Source: Mycobacterium sp. 1423905.2 (lineage in GTDB: Bacteria; Actinomycetota; Actinomycetes; Mycobacteriales; Mycobacteriaceae). Taken from it: 34,440 nucleotides of DNA. Below the pieces are notes generated by a model that made no database searches, was not told the DNA's origin, and saw only the letters and a list, made by a program, of their open reading frames with translations. A program made the position numbers and the translations under genes. The DNA lies in the NCBI RefSeq assembly GCF_001673155.1, contig NZ_LZLE01000256.1, positions 1-34,440 of the forward strand, in the 5' to 3' direction. Shown in pieces: positions 24,815 through 32,871 of this stretch. Numbering within the stretch: the first letter of the stretch is position 1; the number at the start of each line of letters is the position of its first letter.

Positions 24815-26305
24815 ATGACTGAACTCAACAGCACAACCGAATCTGCACTGACATTTGCCCAACTCGGCGTACGCGACGAAATTGTGCGCGCATTGGCCGA
24901 AAAGGACATCCATATTCCCTTTGCTATCCAAGAGCTGACGCTGCCGCTTGCACTGGCCGGCGAGGACTTGATCGGCCAGGCCCGCACCGGTATGGGCAAG
25001 ACCTTCGCCTTCGGCGTGCCATTGCTGCACCGGATCACGTCCAACACCGCGGCGCGGCCCTTGACCGGGGCGCCCCGGGCTTTGATTGTGGTTCCGACCC
25101 GTGAGCTGTGCCTGCAGGTCACCGGTGACCTCGCCACCGCGGCCAAATACCTGACCGTCGACGGCGGCCGGCCTCTGTCGGTGGTGTCCATCTACGGTGG
25201 ACGCGCCTACGAGCCGCAGATCGAGGCCTTGCAGAAGGGCGCCGACGTCGTCGTGGGCACTCCCGGCCGGCTGCTCGACCTCTGCCAGCAGGGCCACCTG
25301 CAGCTGGGCGGGCTCTCGGTGCTGGTGCTCGACGAAGCCGACGAGATGCTGGACCTGGGCTTCTTGCCGGACATCGAGCGCATCCTGCGCCAGATTCCCG
25401 CCGACCGGCAGTCGATGCTGTTCTCGGCGACGATGCCCGACCCGATCATCACGCTGGCCCGCACCTTCATGGACCAGCCCACGCACATCCGCGCCGAAGC
25501 CCCGCACTCGGCGGCCACGCACGACACCACCGAGCAGTTCGTCTACCGCGCGCACGCGCTGGACAAGGTCGAACTGGTCACGCGGGTGCTGCAAGCCGAG
25601 GGCCGCGGCGCGACGATGATCTTCACCCGCACCAAGCGCACCGCCCAAAAGGTCGCCGACGAACTGGGCGAGCGGGGCTTCAAGGTGGGCGCCGTGCACG
25701 GCGACCTGGGACAGATCGCGCGCGAGAAGGCACTCAAGGCGTTCCGCACCGGCGACATCGACGTGCTGGTCGCCACCGACGTCGCCGCCCGCGGCATCGA
25801 CATCGACGACGTCACCCACGTCATCAATTACCAGATTCCCGAGGACGAGCAGGCCTACGTGCACCGCATCGGGCGGACCGGCCGCGCCGGTAAGACGGGC
25901 GTCGCGGTCACCCTGGTGGATTGGGACGAGCTGCCGCGCTGGTCGATGATCGACAAGGCGCTGGGCCTGGGCACACCCGAGCCGGCCGAAACCTATTCCA
26001 GCTCGCCGCACCTCTACGCCGAGCTGTCCATTCCGGCCGAGGCCAGCGGCAACGTGGGTCCGGCGCACAAGACGCAGGTCAAGCGGCGCGAGCCCAACGG
26101 CGAGGTCGCCGAGAAGCCCGCCCGCACCCGCAACCGCGCGCCGCGTCGGCGCACCCGTGGCGGCAAGCCGATCTCCGCGCACCCGTCTTCGACCGGCGCG
26201 GACGCCAGCGCGGAGACCGGATCGGAGCCGTCGACCGGCGCCTCCCCCGCTCGCCGCCGCCGTCGTCGCCGTAAGCCCGCCGAGGCTGCGGCTTCCGCCA
26301 ACTGA
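24815..26305 (+). CDS. rhlE: DEAD-box RNA helicase RhlE
   Basis: A 496-residue DEAD-box helicase. The Q motif (F14 and Q39), Walker A ARTGMGKT (56-63), PTREL, TPGRLLD, DEAD (LVLDEADEMLD), SAT, and C-terminal motifs VATDVAARGID and HRIGRTGRAG are all present. It unwinds RNA in ribosome assembly or RNA decay; in mycobacteria RhlE is reported with the RNase E degradosome. A basic, low-complexity tail (about residues 400-496, ending in a run of Arg) probably binds RNA. The membrane protein gene starts 25 bp after the stop, so the two may be cotranscribed. A large open frame on the opposite strand is a composition shadow. Confidence 0.95.
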   Translation: MTELNSTTESALTFAQLGVRDEIVRALAEKDIHIPFAIQELTLPLALAGEDLIGQARTGMGKTFAFGVPLLHRITSNTAARPLTGAPRALIVVPTRELCLQVTGDLATAAKYLTVDGGRPLSVVSIYGGRAYEPQIEALQKGADVVVGTPGRLLDLCQQGHLQLGGLSVLVLDEADEMLDLGFLPDIERILRQIPADRQSMLFSATMPDPIITLARTFMDQPTHIRAEAPHSAATHDTTEQFVYRAHALDKVELVTRVLQAEGRGATMIFTRTKRTAQKVADELGERGFKVGAVHGDLGQIAREKALKAFRTGDIDVLVATDVAARGIDIDDVTHVINYQIPEDEQAYVHRIGRTGRAGKTGVAVTLVDWDELPRWSMIDKALGLGTPEPAETYSSSPHLYAELSIPAEASGNVGPAHKTQVKRREPNGEVAEKPARTRNRAPRRRTRGGKPISAHPSSTGADASAETGSEPSTGASPARRRRRRRKPAEAAASAN

Positions 26306-26330
26306 CCTAACCGCACGCCACGCGCTGGGC

Positions 26331-27545
26331 ATGGTCAAACCCGAACGCCGCACCAAGGCCGACATCGCAGCCGCGGTGACGATCGCGGTCGTCGTCGCCG
26401 TCGTCGCCGGGCTGATCTGGTGGACCAGCGACGCGCGGGCCACGACCAGTCGCCCAGCGGCACATCCCATTGCCACCCCCACCCCCGCCCGCGAGGTTCC
26501 CGCCACGCTCAAGCAGCTGTGGGCCGCGGCCAGCCCCGGCACCCGGGCACCCGTCGCGGTGGGGGGAACGGTGGTGACCGCCAACGGGCGCCAAGTGGAC
26601 GGCCGTGACCCCGCGACCGGCGAGTCGTTGTGGAGCTACGCCCGCGACACCGACCTGTGCGGCGTGAGTTGGATCTACCACTACGCAGTCGCCGTATACC
26701 GGGACGAGCGGGGCTGTGGCCAGGTCAGCACCATCGACGGCGCCACCGGCCGGCGCGGGCCGGCCCGCAGCAGCTACGCCGACCCTCGGGTGCGCCTGTC
26801 CACCGACGGCACCACCGTGTTGTCGGCCGGCAACACTCGGCTTGAGATGTGGCGCTCGGACATGGTGCGGATGCTGGCTTACGGCGAGACCGACGCACGG
26901 GTCAAACCGTCGGCGCGCGGGCTGCACTCGGGATGCACGCTGGAATCCGCCACGGCCAGTTCCTCCGAGGTCGCCGTGCTGGAAGCCTGCACCAACCAAG
27001 CCGATGTGCGGCTGGTCCTGCTGCGGCCGGGCAAAGAAGACGACGAACCGCAGCAGCAGATAGTCCAAGAACCCGGGATACGACCCGGATCGGGCGCTCG
27101 CGTGCTGGTCGTCTCGCAGAACCACACCGCGTTGTATCTGCCGAGCCCGCAACCTCGCGTCGACGTGGTCGACGAGACCGGCACCACCGTGGCCAGCACC
27201 CTGCTGGCCAAGCCGCCGTCGGACTCGGCGGTGGCGTCGGTCAGCGGCAACCTGGTGACCTGGTGGACCGGGGACTCGCTACTGGTCTTCGATGCCAGCA
27301 ACTTGGCCCAGCGCTACACCATCGCTGCTGGAGAGACCGCGGTGCCGCTGGGGCCGGGGGTGATGATGGCGGGCCAATTGCTGGTCCCGGTCACCGGCGC
27401 GATCGGCGTCTACGACCCGGTCAGCGGCGCCGACACCCGTTACATCCCAGTGGACCGGCCGGCCAGCAGCGCACCGGTGATCCCGGCCGTGTCGGGGCCC
27501 AAAGTCATCGAGCAGCGCGGCGACACGCTAGTGGTCCTCGGCTGA
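26331..27545 (+). CDS. Membrane-anchored beta-propeller-like protein (Rv3212-like)
   Basis: A 404-residue protein with a short basic N-terminus (KPERRTKAD), one membrane helix (about 12-31, ending WW) and a large extracellular part with repeated beta-strand segments of the PQQ/WD propeller kind (DGRDPATGESLW, STIDGATGRR, VYDPVSGAD). Four cysteines (two in LCGVSW and RGCGQV, two in SGCTLE and EACTNQ) may form disulfides. Function is unknown. Such propellers often act as scaffolds in the cell envelope. The ATG at 26331 was chosen over upstream in-frame codons that lie inside rhlE. It is convergent with the ParA gene, 7 bp apart. Confidence 0.85.
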   Translation: MVKPERRTKADIAAAVTIAVVVAVVAGLIWWTSDARATTSRPAAHPIATPTPAREVPATLKQLWAAASPGTRAPVAVGGTVVTANGRQVDGRDPATGESLWSYARDTDLCGVSWIYHYAVAVYRDERGCGQVSTIDGATGRRGPARSSYADPRVRLSTDGTTVLSAGNTRLEMWRSDMVRMLAYGETDARVKPSARGLHSGCTLESATASSSEVAVLEACTNQADVRLVLLRPGKEDDEPQQQIVQEPGIRPGSGARVLVVSQNHTALYLPSPQPRVDVVDETGTTVASTLLAKPPSDSAVASVSGNLVTWWTGDSLLVFDASNLAQRYTIAAGETAVPLGPGVMMAGQLLVPVTGAIGVYDPVSGADTRYIPVDRPASSAPVIPAVSGPKVIEQRGDTLVVLG

Positions 27546-27552
27546 CCCGACG

Positions 27553-28353
27553 CTAGAGTTCCACGGCGAAGGTAGGCAGCGGCTTGCCAGATTTCCAATG
27601 CTTGATCAGCGCCTGCGCCAATTCGCGGTAGGCCACCGCGCCCTTGTTCTTGCGTCCGGAAATCACCGACGATCCCGACGCGCTGGCCTCGGCGAAGCGT
27701 ACGGTGCGCGGAATGGGCGGTGCCAGCACCGGCAGGTCGTAGCGGTCGGCGACGTCGAGCAACACGTCGCGGGTGTGGGTGGTGCGGGAGTCATAGAGCG
27801 TCGGCAAGGCGCCGAGCAGCTTGAGGTCGGGGTTGGTGATCTGCTGGACGTCAGACACGGTGCGCAGGAATTGGCCGACGCCGCGATGAGCCAACGTCTC
27901 GCACTGCAACGGCACGATCACCTCGTCGGCGGCGGTCAACCCGTTGAGCGTCAGCACCCCCAGCGACGGCGGGCAGTCGATGATGACCACGTCGAAGTCG
28001 TCGGACAACTTGGCCAGCGCGCGCTTGAGCGCATACTCGCGCCCGGCCCGCATCAGCAACATCGCCTCGGCACCGGCCAGGTCGATGTTGGCCGGCAGCA
28101 ACGTCATTCCCTCGAGCGTGGTGACCAGCGCGGCGCTGGGCTCGACATCACCGAGCAGCACTTCGTGCACCGACACCGGCAATTTGTCCGGGTCCTGACC
28201 CAACGAGAACGTCAGACAGCCCTGCGGGTCCAGATCCACCAGCAAGACTCGCCGACCCTCATCCAGCAACGCCGCACCGAGGGAGGCGACCGTCGTCGTC
28301 TTGGCCACCCCGCCCTTTTGGTTGGCTACCGCCAGTACCCGCATCTTGGTCAC
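27553..28353 (-). CDS. Orphan ParA/Soj-family ATPase (Rv3213c-like)
   Basis: A 266-residue MinD/ParA ATPase with the deviant Walker A KGGVAKTTT (two-lysine signature), Walker A' LLVDLDPQG and Walker B VVIIDCPPSLGVLTLNG. The fold is complete. No ParB gene and no parS-like palindrome is seen nearby, so it is not the chromosomal parAB pair; it may position a different cargo. The GTG at 28353 has a GGAG ribosome site 7-8 nt upstream and gives exactly the recalled M. tuberculosis length. An ATG three codons later is an alternative. Confidence 0.92.
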   Translation of the reverse strand: MTKMRVLAVANQKGGVAKTTTVASLGAALLDEGRRVLLVDLDPQGCLTFSLGQDPDKLPVSVHEVLLGDVEPSAALVTTLEGMTLLPANIDLAGAEAMLLMRAGREYALKRALAKLSDDFDVVIIDCPPSLGVLTLNGLTAADEVIVPLQCETLAHRGVGQFLRTVSDVQQITNPDLKLLGALPTLYDSRTTHTRDVLLDVADRYDLPVLAPPIPRTVRFAEASASGSSVISGRKNKGAVAYRELAQALIKHWKSGKPLPTFAVEL

Positions 28354-28484
28354 AAGCGCCGCTCCTGTCCGTTCGCTACGCGTGGCGCGGATTACAGTGC
28401 CCATCCTGGCATGTTCGCAGCGTTGCGGTTCGGGCGACGGGCCCGGCATGTCCCCGAGGAGTCGTGCGGGCAGAATCGGTCGGC

Positions 28485-29084
28485 ATGGGACTTCACGACC
28501 ACCGCCTGCTGCTACTCCGCCACGGCGAAACCGAATGGTCCATATCGGGCCAGCACACCGGTCGTACCGACATCGACCTGACGGACACCGGACGCGAGCA
28601 GGCAGAGCTGGCCGGCAAGGTACTCGAGCAGCTTGACCTAGTCGACCCGCTGGTGATCAGCAGCCCGCGCAAACGCTCGGTCGACACCGCCGAACTGGCG
28701 GGCCTATCCGTCGACGAGGTCTCCGAAGTGCTTGCCGAGTGGGACTACGGCGCCTACGAAGGTCTGACCACAGACCAAATCCACGAACAGGAACCAGACT
28801 GGCTGGTGTGGACGCACGGCTGTCGCGACGGGGAAAGCGTCGCCGAAGTCAGCGATCGCGCCGACCAGGCGGTGGCCTTGGCCCTCGAGCACATGGAATC
28901 GCGCGACGTGGTCTTCGTCAGTCACGGGCACTTCTCCCGGGCCGTGATCACCCGGTGGGTCGAGCTGCCGCTGGTCGAGGGCAGCCGGTTCGGCATGGCC
29001 ACCGCCTCGATCGGTGTCTTGGGCTTCGAACACGGTGTTCGTCAGCTCAGCGTGCTCGGCTTGACGGGCCATCTGGGCGCGTGA
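28485..29084 (+). CDS. gpm2: Histidine phosphatase superfamily protein Gpm2 (Rv3214-like)
   Basis: A 199-residue member of the RHG phosphatase/phosphoglycerate mutase superfamily. The phosphorylated His is in LLRHGET (about 11-17), and the second catalytic His lies in VFVSHGHFSRA. It lacks the insertions of true cofactor-dependent phosphoglycerate mutases. The M. tuberculosis protein, despite its gpm2 name, is reported as a broad-specificity acid phosphatase, so phosphatase is the better prediction. The ATG at 28485 fits the family beginning; an in-frame GTG at 28464 would add seven residues. CAGAAT 8 nt upstream may be a -10. The stop overlaps the next GTG start (GTGA), so translation is coupled to entC. 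Confidence 0.9.
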   Translation: MGLHDHRLLLLRHGETEWSISGQHTGRTDIDLTDTGREQAELAGKVLEQLDLVDPLVISSPRKRSVDTAELAGLSVDEVSEVLAEWDYGAYEGLTTDQIHEQEPDWLVWTHGCRDGESVAEVSDRADQAVALALEHMESRDVVFVSHGHFSRAVITRWVELPLVEGSRFGMATASIGVLGFEHGVRQLSVLGLTGHLGA

Positions 29085-30181
29085 ATCCAGCCGAACCACC
29101 ATTCGCGCTGTGCGGACCGGGCGGGGTGCTGGTGGCCGATGGGGTTCGGGCGCGCTACTCCGACGTGTCGGCCGCGCAAGCGGCACTGCGTTCGCAGCAA
29201 GTACCAATCGTGATGGGCGCGTTGCCATTTGACTTGAACCGACCGGCCGCGCTGCTGGTGCCCGACGGGTTGACGCGCTCCACGGCGCTGCCCGACTGGC
29301 CCACCGGCCCGATGCCTGCGGTGCGCATCGAGGCCGCCGTCCCGCCGGCTGCCGAACACCGCGCGCGGATCGATCGCGCCCGCGCAGAGTTGGCCGCACC
29401 CGGTGCACGGTTACACAAGGTGGTGTTGGCCCGGGCGTTGCGGATAGTCGCCGATGATGGTCTGGACGCCCGGATTGTATTGCGCCGCTTGGTTGCAGCC
29501 GATCCCACCGCCTACGGTTATCTGGCCGACCTGAGCGGCGCCGGTGCCGATTACCGGGGGCAGGCCTTGGTCGGTGCGAGCCCCGAGCTGCTGGTCGCCC
29601 GATCCGGTGACCGGGTCACGTGCCGGCCGTTCGCCGGGTCGGCGCCGCGCGCCCTAGACCCCGAGACCGACGCCGCCAACGGCGCCGCCCTGGCCGCGTC
29701 GACCAAGAACCGCCACGAGCACCAACTCGTCATCGACACCATGCGGGCCGCGCTGGAACCCCTCTGCGACGAACTCACGATCGCCCCCGAGCCGCAATTG
29801 AGCCGCACCGCCGCGGTCTGGCACCTGTGCACGCCGATCAGCGGTCGGTTGCGTGAGTCTTCCACGACGGCAATCGATTTGGCCCTGGCGCTGCATCCCA
29901 CGCCGGCGGTCGGCGGGGTCCCCACCGACGCGGCCGCCGAGCTGATCGCGGTGTTGGAGGGTGACCGCGGCTTCTACGCCGGCGCCGTCGGATGGTGTGA
30001 CGCGCGCGGTGACGGCCACTGGGTGGTGTCCATTCGCTGTGCGCAACTGTCGGCCGACCGCCGTACCGCGCTCGCTCACGCCGGCGGCGGAATTGTCGCC
30101 GAATCAGACCCGGACGACGAAGTCGCGGAAACCACAACCAAATTCGCGACGATATTGACTGCGCTCGGAGTTCAGCAATGA
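29081..30181 (+). CDS. entC: Isochorismate synthase EntC
   Basis: A 366-residue chorismate-utilising enzyme. The general base Lys lies in LHKVVLARAL (about 113), the general acid Glu in GASPELLV, and the C-terminal segments TPAVGG, GFYAGAVGW and VVSIRCA carry the Mg2+ and chorismate-binding residues. It converts chorismate to isochorismate, the entry to menaquinone and, as an alternative to MbtI, to salicylate siderophores. The GTG start at 29081 overlaps the gpm2 stop. The stop overlaps the following ATG (ATGA). Longer in-frame readings upstream lie inside gpm2. Confidence 0.92.
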   Translation: MNPAEPPFALCGPGGVLVADGVRARYSDVSAAQAALRSQQVPIVMGALPFDLNRPAALLVPDGLTRSTALPDWPTGPMPAVRIEAAVPPAAEHRARIDRARAELAAPGARLHKVVLARALRIVADDGLDARIVLRRLVAADPTAYGYLADLSGAGADYRGQALVGASPELLVARSGDRVTCRPFAGSAPRALDPETDAANGAALAASTKNRHEHQLVIDTMRAALEPLCDELTIAPEPQLSRTAAVWHLCTPISGRLRESSTTAIDLALALHPTPAVGGVPTDAAAELIAVLEGDRGFYAGAVGWCDARGDGHWVVSIRCAQLSADRRTALAHAGGGIVAESDPDDEVAETTTKFATILTALGVQQ

Positions 30182-30660
30182 CCGGCAACATTCGTCGCGC
30201 CACACCGCAAGACAGCGCGGATATCGCGGCCATGATTCACGAGCTGGCCAAATTCGAGCATGCCGCGCAGCAGTGTTTCGTCACCGAAAGTCAAATCGCG
30301 GCAGCGCTGTTCGGTGATCCACCGACCGTGCATGGGCACGTCGTCGAGACCGACGGTGAGGTCGCCGCGATGGCGTTGTGGTTTCTGAACTTCTCCACCT
30401 GGGACGGTGTCGCGGGCATCTACTTGGAAGACCTCTACGTTCGGCCGAAGTATCGCCGTCGCGGCCTGGCGCGCGCGCTACTGGGCACGCTGGCGCGCGA
30501 ATGCGTCGACAACGGCTACACGCGACTGACGTGGGCGGTGTTGAACTGGAACTCGGATGCCATCGCGTTGTACGACGGCGTGGGCGGGACACCGCAGACC
30601 GAGTGGACGACCTACCGGCTGTCCGGTTCGCGACTGGCAGCGCTGGCCCAACCACGCTGA
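30178..30660 (+). CDS. GNAT-family N-acetyltransferase (Rv3216-like)
   Basis: A 160-residue GNAT protein. The acetyl-CoA loop is RPKYRRRGLARALL, and the preceding FLNFSTWDGVAGIYLEDLYV and later NWNSDAIALYDGVGG match the diamine/polyamine acetyltransferase subgroup (SAT-like). The acceptor is unknown. It is intact here. Translation is coupled to entC through an ATGA overlap. Its last 49 bp overlap the convergent membrane-protein gene on the other strand. Confidence 0.88.
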   Translation: MTGNIRRATPQDSADIAAMIHELAKFEHAAQQCFVTESQIAAALFGDPPTVHGHVVETDGEVAAMALWFLNFSTWDGVAGIYLEDLYVRPKYRRRGLARALLGTLARECVDNGYTRLTWAVLNWNSDAIALYDGVGGTPQTEWTTYRLSGSRLAALAQPR

Positions 30661-31043
30661 TCGCCGCCGGCGGCCCACCGCACCGCCGCGGGGCTGAACA
30701 ACAAGATCAGCGCGGCAAGAGCTACTACGCCCAGCGGGATCCCGATCCCTGGTCGATGCGACCCCACCGCGGCATACCACGCGACCGGCAGCAACAGGAG
30801 TTGGGTGAACACGGACAGTCCACGGCCCCACCGCTTGCCGAGCAGCAACGCCCGACCGGCGGCCCCCACCACGGCGCCGATCAGCAGAAACCACGCCGCC
30901 GTGCCCAGGCCGTTGACGACATGCTGGTCGGCGCCGGCCAACGCTCGCACTGTCAAGACGGCGGCTATCACCAGCGACGCAATCCCTTGGGCGACAACGA
31001 CCAGTCCGGCCAGACGCACCGGAGTGGGAGGTCGAACGGTCAC
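30612..31043 (-). CDS. Small four-helix membrane protein (Rv3217c-like)
   Basis: A 143-residue protein starting MTVRPPTPVRLAG, with about four hydrophobic helices (roughly LAGLVVVAQGIASLVIAAVL, AAWFLLIGAVVGAAG, LLLLPVAWYAAV and IPLGVVALAALILLF) and a short basic cytoplasmic tail. Function unknown. The GTG at 31043 gives the recalled length of the M. tuberculosis homologue. Longer upstream readings run through the repeat region and are not coding. Its 3' end overlaps the acetyltransferase gene by 49 bp. Confidence 0.85.
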   Translation of the reverse strand: MTVRPPTPVRLAGLVVVAQGIASLVIAAVLTVRALAGADQHVVNGLGTAAWFLLIGAVVGAAGRALLLGKRWGRGLSVFTQLLLLPVAWYAAVGSHRPGIGIPLGVVALAALILLFSPAAVRWAAGGDQRGWASAASREPDSR

Positions 31044-31080
31044 AGCGCCAGCGTAGTCACGCCGCTTGGTCGCGCGGTTT

Positions 31081-31162
31081 CGCCGAGTGTGCGCTGACGG
31101 CTTCCAGCGTGTGGTCACGGCGGCCGAATCGCGGATTTCCCGCCGCTGAAGCACACTCGGCG
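31081..31162. repeat. Long inverted repeat upstream of the small membrane protein gene
   Basis: CGCCGAGTGTGC (31081-31092) and GCACACTCGGCG (31151-31162) are perfect 12-bp inverted arms around a 58-bp centre. The arm end CTCGGCG is shared with the elements at 63-124 and 20667-20744. It lies in the 307-bp divergent gap 31044-31350. Confidence 0.65.
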
Positions 31163-31186
31163 CCAGGGGTACACGCTCGATCGCTG

Positions 31187-31336
31187 GCCGCCGCTGCGCG
31201 GCGGGCATCGTCGCCACGGCTAGCCCAATCGCGCGACTCCTCCTCCCGCCGCTACGCGGCGGGCATCGTCGCCACGCCTAGCCCAATCGCGCGACTCCTC
31301 CTCCCGCCGCTGCGCGGCGGGCATCGTCGCCACGCC
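31187..31336 (+). repeat. Tandem 58-bp hairpin repeat (two full units and one partial)
   Basis: GCATCGTCGCCACG occurs at 31205, 31263 and 31321, a period of 58 bp. Each unit holds a hairpin with arms CCCGCCGC and GCGGCGGG around TGC or TAC (31245-31263 and 31303-31321; the first copy is slightly degenerate). The order is GACTCCTCCTC, hairpin, GCATCGTCGCC, CTAG. The last unit runs straight into the -10 box of the next gene. The two full units differ mainly in the loop base, so the duplication is recent or kept uniform. Confidence 0.88.
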
Positions 31337-31342
31337 TAAGCT
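31337..31342 (+). promoter_or_regulatory. -10 box (TAAGCT) at the end of a tandem repeat, driving the DAG kinase-like gene
   Basis: TAAGCT lies 8 nt before the ATG at 31351, fitting a leaderless transcript. In the preceding repeat units the same place reads TAGCCC. No -35 is visible in the GC-rich hairpin upstream. Confidence 0.5.
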
Positions 31343-31350
31343 CATGCTTC

Positions 31351-32310
31351 ATGCGCGCCATGTTGATCGTGAATCCAATCGCCACCACCATCACACCGGC
31401 CGCGCGCGATCTGGTCACCCACGCGCTCGAAAGCCGCCTCCAGCTCACCGTCAGGCACACCAAACACGCAGGTCACGCCGAGGAACTCGGCCGCGAGGCG
31501 GTTGCCGACGGATACGACATGGTCGTTGTCCATGGCGGCGACGGCACGGTGAGCGCGGTGGTCAACGGCATGCTCGGTCGGCCCGGCACTGGGTTGCCGG
31601 AGCGGGTGCCCGCAGTGGGAATCGTGCCTGGCGGCTCGGCAAATGTCCTGGCCCGGGCGCTGGGCATAGCGAAAGACGCCCCGGCGGCTTGCAACCAATT
31701 GATCGCCCTGGTCGACGAATACGAGCGCCACCGGCAGTGGCGCCGCATTTCGCTGATCGACTGCGGCGAAATCTGGGCCCTAGTCAACGCCGGCATGGGC
31801 GTCGACGCCGAGGTCGTCGAGGCGGTAGAAGCCAAGCGCAAGAAGGGCGTCAAGGTCACGCCACTCAACTACTGGCGGGTTGCGGTGCCCGTCTCGGTGG
31901 CCTTCAGCCGGCGAGAGCCCAATCTCATCCTGGAACAGCCCGAGCGCGAACCCGTTTCAGGTGTGCACTTCGTCTGGGTGTCCAACACCAACCCGTGGAC
32001 CTACAGCAATAACAAGCCCATGGTCACCAACCCCGGATGCAGCTTCGAGACCGGCCTGGGCCTGTTTGCGCTCACCAGCATGAAGGTCATCCCGACGTTG
32101 AGATTGCTGCGCCAGCTGCTCGCTAAACGGCCCAAGTTGGAAGCCGAACAACTGATCCGCGATGACGATGTGGCCTATGTCCGGATCAAGACCATGGCCG
32201 CCCCGGCGGCCTGTCAGTTCGACGGAGAATATCTCGGCCTGCGCGAATCCATGACGTTCCGCGCTGTCCCCAATGCGTTGCAGGTGGTCGCTCCGCCCCC
32301 GCGGAAATAG
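31351..32310 (+). CDS. Diacylglycerol/lipid kinase family protein (Rv3218-like)
   Basis: A 319-residue DAGK-catalytic-domain protein. The nucleotide loop GGDGT (62-66) sits in VVVHGGDGTVSAVVNGML, followed by VGIVPGGSANVLARALG, both hallmarks of the YegS/DgkB/sphingosine kinase family. The C-terminal beta domain ends QFDGEYLG, also typical. It probably phosphorylates a lipid alcohol; the acceptor is unknown. The ATG at 31351 is supported by the -10 box 8 nt upstream; an ATG at 31360 is also possible. No membrane helix is present. Confidence 0.9.
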   Translation: MRAMLIVNPIATTITPAARDLVTHALESRLQLTVRHTKHAGHAEELGREAVADGYDMVVVHGGDGTVSAVVNGMLGRPGTGLPERVPAVGIVPGGSANVLARALGIAKDAPAACNQLIALVDEYERHRQWRRISLIDCGEIWALVNAGMGVDAEVVEAVEAKRKKGVKVTPLNYWRVAVPVSVAFSRREPNLILEQPEREPVSGVHFVWVSNTNPWTYSNNKPMVTNPGCSFETGLGLFALTSMKVIPTLRLLRQLLAKRPKLEAEQLIRDDDVAYVRIKTMAAPAACQFDGEYLGLRESMTFRAVPNALQVVAPPPRK

Positions 32311-32421
32311 GCGTTGAGCTGCCCGAAGAGAAGCTGTGACCGGCTTGGGACAGAAATGTATGGCGCAACCGGGCGGGCAGTGTAGTACAACGGACTAAGG
32401 GCTCAAGTAAGAGATCACTAA

Positions 32422-32437
32422 AGTGAGATAGCCCACG
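32422..32437 (+). promoter_or_regulatory. CRP (Rv3676-type) binding site upstream of whiB1
   Basis: AGTGAGATAGCCCACG matches the site I recall as the upstream CRP site of the M. tuberculosis whiB1 promoter and fits the TGTGA-N6-TCACA consensus loosely. Its centre is 58.5 bp before the transcription start inferred from the promoter hexamers at 32454-32481, the activator distance reported for that promoter. Positions 32311-32421 hold no other signal I can name. Confidence 0.7.
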
Positions 32438-32453
32438 AGGGCCCGTAACACTA

Positions 32454-32481
32454 TTGACATCTGTTGAGCCTGTGAAACGAT
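32454..32481 (+). promoter_or_regulatory. whiB1 promoter
   Basis: -35 TTGACA (32454-32459), a 16-bp spacer and -10 AACGAT (32476-32481) place the start near 32488. The mRNA would have a leader of about 113 nt, which contains a small hairpin (GTGCGC at 32563-32568 with GCGCAC at 32575-32580) just before the GAGGAG ribosome site. Confidence 0.55.
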
Positions 32482-32600
32482 CAAAAGGTTGCATGCAAGA
32501 GAAGCGTGAAGGTACTGGAAACCCTTTCTTGTGCAAGCGTTAACAGCCAAGGAAAAAGTCCCGTGCGCGATGCTGCGCACGTAGTGAGGAGTAGCAACTA

Positions 32601-32855
32601 ATGGATTGGCGCCACAAGGCGGTCTGTCGTGACGAGGACCCGGAGCTGTTCTTCCCGGTTGGGAACAGCGGCCCGGCGCTCGCACAGATCGCTGACGCAA
32701 AGTTGGTCTGTAACAGGTGTCCAGTGACAACGGAATGTCTTGGCTGGGCCCTGAACACAGGCCAGGACTCGGGCGTCTGGGGCGGTATGAGCGAAGACGA
32801 GCGGCGCGCACTGAAGCGTCGCAATGCCCGGACGAAGGCCCGCAGCGGAGTCTGA
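32601..32855 (+). CDS. whiB1: WhiB1 Fe-S cluster transcription factor
   Basis: An 84-residue Wbl protein with cluster-binding cysteines at 9, 37, 40 and 46, the GVWGGMSEDERR segment and a basic tail (KRRNARTKAR). It appears identical to the M. tuberculosis protein as I recall it. WhiB1 is essential, binds the sigma-A C-terminal domain, and its [4Fe-4S] cluster reacts with nitric oxide, which changes its DNA binding. Transcription is controlled by the cAMP receptor protein. The ATG at 32601 has GAGGAG about 9 nt upstream. It is convergent with pdtaS. Confidence 0.98.
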   Translation: MDWRHKAVCRDEDPELFFPVGNSGPALAQIADAKLVCNRCPVTTECLGWALNTGQDSGVWGGMSEDERRALKRRNARTKARSGV

Positions 32856-32871
32856 CGATTTCGTGACTGCA

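Noticed and set aside
24635..26584. A 649-codon open frame on the minus strand opposite rhlE
   Set aside because: It mirrors the rhlE coding frame in high-GC DNA, has low-complexity Arg/Gly/Val composition and no recognisable domain. The plus strand encodes a complete DEAD-box helicase.
31187..31336. Tandem repeats considered as a CRISPR array
   Set aside because: Units are contiguous with no unique spacers, only about three copies occur and there are no cas genes.
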